From Pseudomonas paracarnis (lineage in GTDB: Bacteria > Pseudomonadota > Gammaproteobacteria > Pseudomonadales > Pseudomonadaceae), in NCBI RefSeq assembly GCF_904063055.1, contig NZ_CAJFCN010000002.1, positions 434,001 through 498,000 on the forward strand: a stretch of DNA of 64,000 bases, in the 5' to 3' direction. Position numbers and translations under genes: made by a program. Shown here piece by piece: positions 59,601 through 64,000 of the stretch (positions are counted from its first letter, which is position 1; each line of letters begins with the position of its first letter). The notes beneath the pieces were generated by a model. That model searched no databases. It was not told where the DNA came from and was given only the letters and a program-made list of their open reading frames with translations.

Positions 59601-60994
59601 TGCATCGCGAAGTACAGCGTACCCAGGGCCAACTCAAAACGAGTACCGCATACGACCGAAGTGGCAGGGTTCGCTCACGACAGCGTCGCAGCATTGACCA
59701 GCCTTGGCAGTTGCCTCCCCTGGTCGAGACGGACTATAGCTTCGACCCCAGTGACAACCTGATCGGGCGACGTCGTATAAACCACCAACATGATCATCAA
59801 GAACATCTGGGTTACGACAGCACCGACCGAATCCTTTTAAGCCACCAAGTTGGCCGGACCGAAACATACGCCTATGACGCTGCGGCCAATCTACTGGACC
59901 GCCCAAATCAAGGTGGTCTCATACGACATAATCGCCTGCTCGTCTATCAAGACATACGGTATGCCTATGATGCTTTAGGAAGAATGATCGAAAAACGCAG
60001 CTCTGCTCGTGGCTTGCAGCGCTTTGCCTACGATGCGGAAAGCCGGCTGGTTGAAGTGCGAAATGAGAGCGGCCACGTGGTCAGGATGACCTATGACCCC
60101 CTAGGGCGGCGGATCGAAAAAACCGAACATGATTACAATGGCCGCCCGTTGGGCCAGACGAGCTTCACCTGGGATGGTTTACGTCTGTTGCAGGAGTTCA
60201 AACACAGCCAGACCAGTCTGTATCTATACGAAGGTGAAAGCTACGTGCCCCTGGCCAGGATTGACGGCATCGGCCCACTGCAAAAAACCCGCTACTACCA
60301 CAATGATCTTAACGGACTGCCGGAGCGACTGACCGAGGCCGATGGGCAAATTACCTGGCGTGCGACTTATCAGGTGTGGGGCAATACCTTGGAAGAGGTG
60401 CGGGAGCCACATTACATTGAAGAGCAAAATCTACGATTCCAAGGGCAGTATCTGGATCGGGAGACGGGGCTGCATTTTAATACATTCCGGTTTTATGATC
60501 CCGACGTGGGGCGTTTTACAACGCCGGACCCTGTCGGGCTAGCAGGAGGTTTTAACCTTTATCAGTATTCTCCTAACCCCTCGGGATGGATCGATCCGTT
60601 GGGATGGGCACCGTGCGGCTCAACCACTGCTAAGCTTCAAGCGCATGCCAATGCAGCGAAGAAGGCTGTCTACAGTAACCCCCAAAGGTCATTGACCCCG
60701 AGGCAAAGAGCAGCGGTGAAACGAGCCTATGATAGAGGCGATCTCGGACAAGCACGTTCTCGCTATCGCAGGTATGTAGGGCAGAGAATTGATGCAAACT
60801 TCAAAACCAGAGTAAAAAATGATCCATCATTGGGACACCTGGAGGTATCGAAATCAGGGCAGCGTCTTCCCGATGTGTATGAAACTAAAACTAAAACCTG
60901 GTGGGACCTCACGACTAAGGCTGATTGGAAAAGAGGCACGCATCAGCGGCGTTATGGGGACTGGGGCAATGGTTATGAAGGAATATTATGGTGA
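56612..60994 (+). CDS. rhsA: prePAAR/PAAR Rhs-family T6SS effector with variable C-terminal toxin
   Basis: A 1,460-residue polymorphic effector. The prePAAR motif AAREGDALLHT (7-17) is followed by two spans (about 27-50, 58-80), a PAAR domain that caps VgrG (about 98-230, with two VFING turns) and a further hydrophobic stretch near 243-281. A long Rhs/YD-repeat shell (about 300-1300) ends in the core motif DPVGLAGGFNLYQYSPNP...WIDPLG near 1331. The last 129 residues are basic and begin after DPLG-W. They contain LPDVYETKTKTWWDLTTKADW, which I read as a possible divergent PD-(D/E)XK-like nuclease. Base composition drops toward A+T at this tip, as expected for exchangeable toxins. Confidence 0.9.
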   Translation: MSEDLWAAREGDALLHTSVMADILGGVLEVAAYAALTTVGCLAVAGAVFLATGATIATGGVALVLVVGAVVGITAGLTGADLKISSWCESAANWVFPPVIDAFITSGSHNVFINGKKAARAAGKMTAVPVAPSEPAAPSFLDMAGEFFSQMWRPTVASPAPGTEPCPLDTVACNKHPPMPLQFIAEGSSSVFINGQPAARSGDRSTCDAKIGTAEGLISPDVRIGGETIVVQEIRSGKTPGVGLAITALLMLRGNVKCFWSKLPCLFGSVVVGAGVSYGTSKITSALKSAMNGSPNPVHSATGAKILGDEDELDFVLPGLFPIDWQRFYSSLDARTDGLFGAGWSVAYEVSVEIDKDENLFYIDEQGRRLEIGYIPASGGAFDPVEGLAVRRSGDAAVLIESTDGLYRLFELDPQNHSRMRLQLLGDRNEGRIFLDYDAQGRLCRLRDTHDLMHVDLSYTAEHPGRVSHIERRYLRQDHFDGRCDVLVSYRYDSNGDLAEVLDAQGTTLRSFAYDSGRRMTVHRLPSGMRCFYQWAQVPGPDGSEWRVSRHWTDAGDEYTFDYDLDAGITRVTDGLRRVSTRHWNPQFQITRYIDNLGHTWQFEWSEDRQLLGAIDPQNGQWRFNYDACGNLSAVIDPLSRTSSTQWLAHWALPEVETDTAGHSWHYRYDQRGNCIEEINPLGNRTRYVYDGFGQPVRIIDATEKTRTLHWNEWSQLVEEVDCSGYPTRYQYDAFGNLVVQTNAEGESVRYRYGPQGLLLECQLPDGRVELFQRSANGYLTAHVDPAGSTTRYDYDVRGLVKQRRDAHNRSVMFDHDAYGRLRKLTNENGESYRFEWDAADRMVQQQDLDQSRRCYTYDSLDDIVAVDYLPGTEGEPVAPLSHQFQRDPVGRLVSKTTADGTTVYEHDLNDQLVGVTFTALDGRQQLLGFSYDALGQLLEEQSSAGSVQHRYDELGNLVQTGLPDGRWLNRLYYGSGHLHQLNIDGKVISDFERDRLHREVQRTQGQLKTSTAYDRSGRVRSRQRRSIDQPWQLPPLVETDYSFDPSDNLIGRRRINHQHDHQEHLGYDSTDRILLSHQVGRTETYAYDAAANLLDRPNQGGLIRHNRLLVYQDIRYAYDALGRMIEKRSSARGLQRFAYDAESRLVEVRNESGHVVRMTYDPLGRRIEKTEHDYNGRPLGQTSFTWDGLRLLQEFKHSQTSLYLYEGESYVPLARIDGIGPLQKTRYYHNDLNGLPERLTEADGQITWRATYQVWGNTLEEVREPHYIEEQNLRFQGQYLDRETGLHFNTFRFYDPDVGRFTTPDPVGLAGGFNLYQYSPNPSGWIDPLGWAPCGSTTAKLQAHANAAKKAVYSNPQRSLTPRQRAAVKRAYDRGDLGQARSRYRRYVGQRIDANFKTRVKNDPSLGHLEVSKSGQRLPDVYETKTKTWWDLTTKADWKRGTHQRRYGDWGNGYEGILW

Positions 60995-61752
60995 ATGACA
61001 AAATGCCATCATTCGTACTGTCAGGCATACAGCAAGACGGGCTTGTGTTACCTAAAAAAACGCGTTTTGAAAAAGAACGTGTTATCGATTGTAAATTAAA
61101 AGATGCGAAGCTCTCCGATCCGATTTTCGATCAGTGTATATTGGAAAGCTGCAGCTTTGAGAAAAGTGATTTTTCCGGTTCAAGATTTTTCAATAAGACC
61201 TTATTAGCCCATTGTCACTTCAAGACGGTTGACTTTCAGGCTTCAGGCTTCAGCAACAGCAAATTCGAGAACTGCACTTTCATAAAGTGCAACTTTCGAG
61301 AAGCGTCTTTGAAAGATTGCGAATTCAGCAACTGCATATTTACCCAGTGCAAGATCATTGACAACTCGTTCAATGCCAGCAAAATAAAAAACCTCAAGTT
61401 TTCGGGAAAATTACAAGAGGTAAGTTTCATATCCGAACCGCCCAACACCCCCCTTCTTGTTGATTTTGAATTGTGCAAACTGGATTGGGTAACGTTTACA
61501 GACTGTGATCTTGAGCAGATCATTCCTCCTGCAGATCCCCAGCACATTTTTTTCAAAGACGTGTCTGTTCGCGCCCGCAAAGCGCTCGCATTGATTATCT
61601 CTGAGCCAGAAAACCCGATCAATAAGTTATTGAAACGCCGTCTGCAAAAGCTCACAACGCAACGAGGCGCACTCTTCAATATCAAGAATCTTGAAGAGTA
61701 CGAAGGGCCGGAATTCACCAAACAATTTATCGAGTTTCTTCAGGGCACTTAA
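60988..61752 (+). CDS. rhsI: Pentapeptide-repeat protein, probable immunity to the Rhs toxin tip
   Basis: A 254-residue A+T-rich protein whose N-terminal half (about 30-137) is built of pentapeptide repeats with F, L or I at the central position and frequent Cys (ILESCSFEKSDFSGSRFF, SKFENCTFIKCNFREASLKD). These should fold into a right-handed quadrilateral beta-helix. The C-terminal quarter is helical and may dimerise. It overlaps the rhs stop codon by 7 bases with AAGGA upstream, the classic toxin-immunity layout. No signal peptide is seen, so it would act in the cytoplasm. The function is inferred from position. Confidence 0.75.
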   Translation: MVNDKMPSFVLSGIQQDGLVLPKKTRFEKERVIDCKLKDAKLSDPIFDQCILESCSFEKSDFSGSRFFNKTLLAHCHFKTVDFQASGFSNSKFENCTFIKCNFREASLKDCEFSNCIFTQCKIIDNSFNASKIKNLKFSGKLQEVSFISEPPNTPLLVDFELCKLDWVTFTDCDLEQIIPPADPQHIFFKDVSVRARKALALIISEPENPINKLLKRRLQKLTTQRGALFNIKNLEEYEGPEFTKQFIEFLQGT

Positions 61753-61821
61753 AAACAGAGGGGCAATCCTGAATTAAAAGTTCTGATGATCGGAGCCAAA
61801 ATTAATGACAGGACGCTAAAA

Positions 61822-61926
61822 ATGGGCAGATCACTCAGATCAAAGTCGACACAAAAGTCAGATAAACCTGTCACCTTCATTGGTGCTCTTGCCCATAAAA
61901 AGAGACAACGTTATTTAAGCCAATAA
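61822..61926 (+). CDS. Tiny basic ORF of unknown function
   Basis: A 34-codon frame (MGRSLRSKSTQKSDKPVT...), rich in Lys, Arg and Ser, with AGGA 8 bases before the ATG. An in-frame ATG at 61786 would give 46 residues. It may be a real small peptide, the worn tail of a lost toxin or immunity gene, or chance. No family is recognised. Confidence 0.3.
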   Translation: MGRSLRSKSTQKSDKPVTFIGALAHKKRQRYLSQ

Positions 61927-61975
61927 CGCTCGTCGCATTGCCTGCCCCACTTGTTAAATAAACACTATATCTCCC

Positions 61976-63070
61976 TTACACGCCTGGTGTTTTCTGCGAT
62001 CTCTGATTCTGAACAATCTTCAATAAATTGATCATTTCATTTATGTGTTCCTGACGTTTTTCAATATTGTCCATACGAGATTCTTCAGTCGGCGCCACTG
62101 ATGATTCGGCCGCTTCGTACGGTTCGTAAAGAAGTTTGAAACGTTTAGCGAGCTCCGGCATTTGCTCTTCGATTGCATCCATCGACGCCTCAAGGTTCTT
62201 CAGGCGCCCATCTGTGTCCTTAGGCGCTTGATCGCTCGGCTGCACCGCATTTGCTTCTGCTCCTAAGTTGAGAAAAATAAACAGGTTGGCCGTTGCCTCA
62301 TTTTTTATTTCAGCACCGGTGAGGCGAGCCTCCATTTTTTGCTCTTTCGTCGCGGCAGGGTCTACGGTTCCAATCGTGCCATCTGCATTCTGTACTGGCG
62401 CTCCTGGCATCTGACTTTGCGCTGTAAATTTATTATGGAAGTAGTTAGACGTGAATTGCTGGCCGACAGTGAAGGGGCTGCTGATTATGTTGTTTGCACT
62501 GGCCGTTATAAAAGCATTACGCACACTGGCCGCTACTGATGGAGGGGCCGGCGGCAAGTTCTGGGGCTGACTCACAATGTTTTGCGCGGTGCTCACTACA
62601 CCACTCGGAGTGTTCGGCACAGCCGTTGGTTTTGTTGGAGTAGGTGTGATTGGCTTAGGCTTCACAGTTGGCTTAGGTGTTACCGTTGGCTTAGGCTTCA
62701 CAGTTGGCTTAGGTGTGGACACGGCAGGGGAAGATCCACCATTAGTTCCGCCAGTTCTAGGTTTGCCTGGAGTGTGAGGTTTGCCTGGAGCGCCAGGTTT
62801 GAATTTAAGATCTTCGGGGGCAGGAAGGTCTAATTGATCGGGTCCCAAATTATTAGCAATCGCAGCACCCATTTGCCTTTTTTTAGCAGCGATCTCCTCC
62901 GGGGTCGCTGCTATGCATTTAAATACCTGCTCGTCCGCGCCACTCGAAACGCCCTCAACGTTAGCGGTGGCTGCTCCGGCAGCACCCGACGCCGACGGAG
63001 CCTTCGCTTCTACTTTTTTCTCGTGGGGTAATTGGACAGGTGGAACAAAAGGCAGATCAAGAACTTTCAT
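61976..63070 (-). CDS. Unrecognised proline-rich, coiled-coil-tailed protein
   Basis: A 364-residue A+T-rich gene on the strand opposite to the effector module. The protein has a short conserved-looking N-terminus (MKVLDLPFVPPVQLP), an Ala/Gly-rich part, a proline/lysine/threonine repeat of KPTVKP and KPTVTP units (about 118-150), a middle part (NNIISSPFTVGQQFTSNYFHNKF) and a predicted helical coiled-coil tail (about 285-355). There is no signal peptide or membrane span. The ATG at 63070 has AGAGGTG upstream; a longer frame starting at 63151 is less likely. I do not recognise a family; an effector, phage-derived or surface-interaction role is open. Confidence 0.6.
   Translation of the reverse strand: MKVLDLPFVPPVQLPHEKKVEAKAPSASGAAGAATANVEGVSSGADEQVFKCIAATPEEIAAKKRQMGAAIANNLGPDQLDLPAPEDLKFKPGAPGKPHTPGKPRTGGTNGGSSPAVSTPKPTVKPKPTVTPKPTVKPKPITPTPTKPTAVPNTPSGVVSTAQNIVSQPQNLPPAPPSVAASVRNAFITASANNIISSPFTVGQQFTSNYFHNKFTAQSQMPGAPVQNADGTIGTVDPAATKEQKMEARLTGAEIKNEATANLFIFLNLGAEANAVQPSDQAPKDTDGRLKNLEASMDAIEEQMPELAKRFKLLYEPYEAAESSVAPTEESRMDNIEKRQEHINEMINLLKIVQNQRSQKTPGV
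62650..62721. repeat. Four 18-bp imperfect tandem repeats inside the proline-rich gene
   Basis: Units of TTGGCTTAGGCTTCACAG and TTGGCTTAGGTGTTACCG alternate four times (the last is degenerate). Each unit is 18 bases, so gain or loss keeps the reading frame while changing the length of the proline-rich segment. Confidence 0.85.
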
Positions 63071-63264
63071 ATATACACCTCTAAATGAGTTTAGAGAGCG
63101 CTCCCTGCAGTCTCGCGCTATATGTGTCCTGTCGTTTGGATGTAGTTCCACACTGAGTCAATATAGAAACTCTATAACATCGATTCGATCAATGGCTACT
63201 GTACTCACTTATATCTACGCAAGAGGCAACGTCTGTTGTGGTGGCAAAAATGCTTCTCTCGCAC

Positions 63265-63303
63265 AATAAAAATGGGCACCCGACCCAGTCGGCGTGCCCA
63301 TCT
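63265..63303 (-). terminator. Rho-independent terminator of the HU-family gene
   Basis: Read leftward: ATGGGCACGCCGAC / GTCGGGTGCCCAT stem followed by TTTTTATT. It lies downstream of the HU gene in its transcription direction. Confidence 0.88.
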
Positions 63304-63344
63304 TCTTTACCGCCCCGCCTCCCTTCGAGACGGTACCGCTTAAC

Positions 63345-63620
63345 TTACGGGTTGACGCTGTCTTTGAGCGACTTGCCCGGCTTGAACGCTACGGTGTTGC
63401 TCGCCTTGATTTTCACTGGCTCACCGGTTTGCGGGTTTTTGCCGGTGCGGGCGCCGCGGTGGCGTTGCAGGAAAGTGCCGAAGCCGACCAGGGTGACGCT
63501 GTCCTTGCGGTGCAGGGCGCCGGTGATTTCTTCGAGGACGGCATTGAGGACGCGGTTGGCCTGTTCTTTGGTGAGATCGGCTTTTTCAGCGATGGCGGCT
63601 GCGAGATCTGGTTTACGCAT
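63345..63620 (-). CDS. HU-family DNA-binding protein
   Basis: A 91-residue histone-like protein with the HU pattern MRKPDLAAAIAEKADLTKEQA, VTLVGFGTFLQRHRGARTGKNPQTG and VAFKPGKSLKD. The beta-arm RGARTGKNPQTGEPVKI clamps DNA. This is the HU paralogue that sits beside the rubredoxin/rubredoxin reductase genes in pseudomonads, separate from hupB next to lon. It has its own terminator. Confidence 0.93.
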   Translation of the reverse strand: MRKPDLAAAIAEKADLTKEQANRVLNAVLEEITGALHRKDSVTLVGFGTFLQRHRGARTGKNPQTGEPVKIKASNTVAFKPGKSLKDSVNP

Positions 63621-63810
63621 ATGTGAAGCCTCTTTGACGGTTTTTTGTTGTTATGTCCGTGCTGCTCTCTGGTGGAGCAGCGCCAAGGCGCCGCAGGCTC
63701 TACTCTGCGGCAGACGGGAGTGAGGATGGCACGCCCTCGGGCGCCGCGCCAGTCTCGCGGCGGCCTTTCTCGGGGTATGAACGTGATGTTTGCGACAGAA
63801 CGGGTGGTAT

Positions 63811-64000
63811 TTACGCCAGTAACGGCGGAAGTTCTTTGTTCAGCGCCAGTTTTTCCATGACAGCGCTGCCGGTCAGTGCATAACCCAGCAGACGGCCGCT
63901 GGCATCGCGGCACAGGGCCTTGATGTCGGCACCCTGCCCTTCGACGCTCCAGACGCCTTCGGTGCCTCGTGGCGCAGGTGACACCACCAGCGGGCAGACC
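63811..64000 (-). CDS. C-terminal fragment of a probable rubredoxin reductase (cut by window edge)
   Basis: Read leftward from the edge: [20 protein letters not shown], then a region ending [12 protein letters not shown] and a TAA at 63811-63813. About 63 residues are visible; the start lies beyond base 64000. The sequence and its place next to the HU gene fit the FAD-dependent NAD(P)H-rubredoxin reductase, which passes electrons to rubredoxin. The product call rests partly on neighbour order. Confidence 0.7.
   Translation of the reverse strand, partial: VCPLVVSPAPRGTEGVWSVEGQGADIKALCRDASGRLLGYALTGSAVMEKLALNKELPPLLA

Noticed and set aside
56163..60994. Tse6-type effector module, as next to VgrG1a in P. 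aeruginosa
   Set aside because: The chaperone and prePAAR parts are similar in concept, but the effector has a full Rhs shell, which Tse6 lacks.
62650..62721. CRISPR-like direct repeats
   Set aside because: The repeats are contiguous 18-base units without spacers and lie within a coding frame.

Overview
The window looks like a chromosomal piece of a fluorescent pseudomonad, probably of the Pseudomonas fluorescens group. Three things suggest this: the housekeeping gene order (rpmBG, radC, coaBC-dut-algC-argB, pyrE/crc, rph, gmk-rpoZ-spoT, oxyR-recG, a HU gene, then a rubredoxin reductase); the paired palindromes with GTGGGAGCTGGCTTGC or GTAGGAGCGAGCTTGC ends, typical of REP/REPIN elements in this group; and a high G+C content. 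No tRNA, rRNA, CRISPR array, insertion sequence or prophage was found. The organism call is inference from gene content, not from a database search.

Bases 1-26,700 are core genome: a polyamine/GABA-type aldehyde dehydrogenase, a small cupin, ribosomal proteins L28 and L33, a peptide-type ABC substrate-binding protein, RadC, CoA, nucleotide, sugar and arginine genes, the Crc/Hfq catabolite-repression partner, RNase PH, a YicC-type RNase, guanylate kinase, RNA polymerase omega, SpoT, RidA, a TonB-ExbB-ExbD energy-transducing operon, OxyR, RecG and a YbaK-HDOD protein. Short REP/REPIN palindromes and terminators separate many of these units.

Bases 26,766-56,150 hold a complete type VI secretion system (T6SS) with the layout of the P. 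aeruginosa H1 (HSI-I) locus. A leftward operon (fha-tssJ-tssK-tssL-tssM-tagF-pppA-ppkA-tagT-tagS-tagR-tagQ) encodes the membrane complex and the threonine-phosphorylation switch. A rightward operon (tssA-tssB-tssC-hcp-tssE-tssF-tssG-clpV-vgrG) encodes the baseplate, sheath, tube, spike and sheath-recycling ATPase. The two diverge from a shared 393-bp regulatory region. That region has a TTGACA-type promoter toward tssA and, over the tssA Shine-Dalgarno, a small hairpin with a GGA hexaloop that fits an RsmA/CsrA-family site. The tagJ gene found between hcp and tssE in P. aeruginosa is missing.

Bases 56,163-61,752 are the effector cargo: an EagR-type chaperone, a 1,460-residue prePAAR/PAAR/Rhs effector with a basic 129-residue C-terminal toxin tip, and, overlapping its stop codon, a pentapeptide-repeat protein that is the best candidate immunity protein. 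The toxin tip resembles a divergent PD-(D/E)XK-like nuclease, and a pentapeptide-repeat immunity protein raises the idea of DNA mimicry. This toxin-immunity pair is the most interesting part of the window. Next come an A+T-rich stretch with a tiny basic ORF and an unrecognised leftward gene with a proline-rich 18-bp tandem repeat. The window ends in conserved genes: a HU-family protein and the C-terminal end of a probable rubredoxin reductase.
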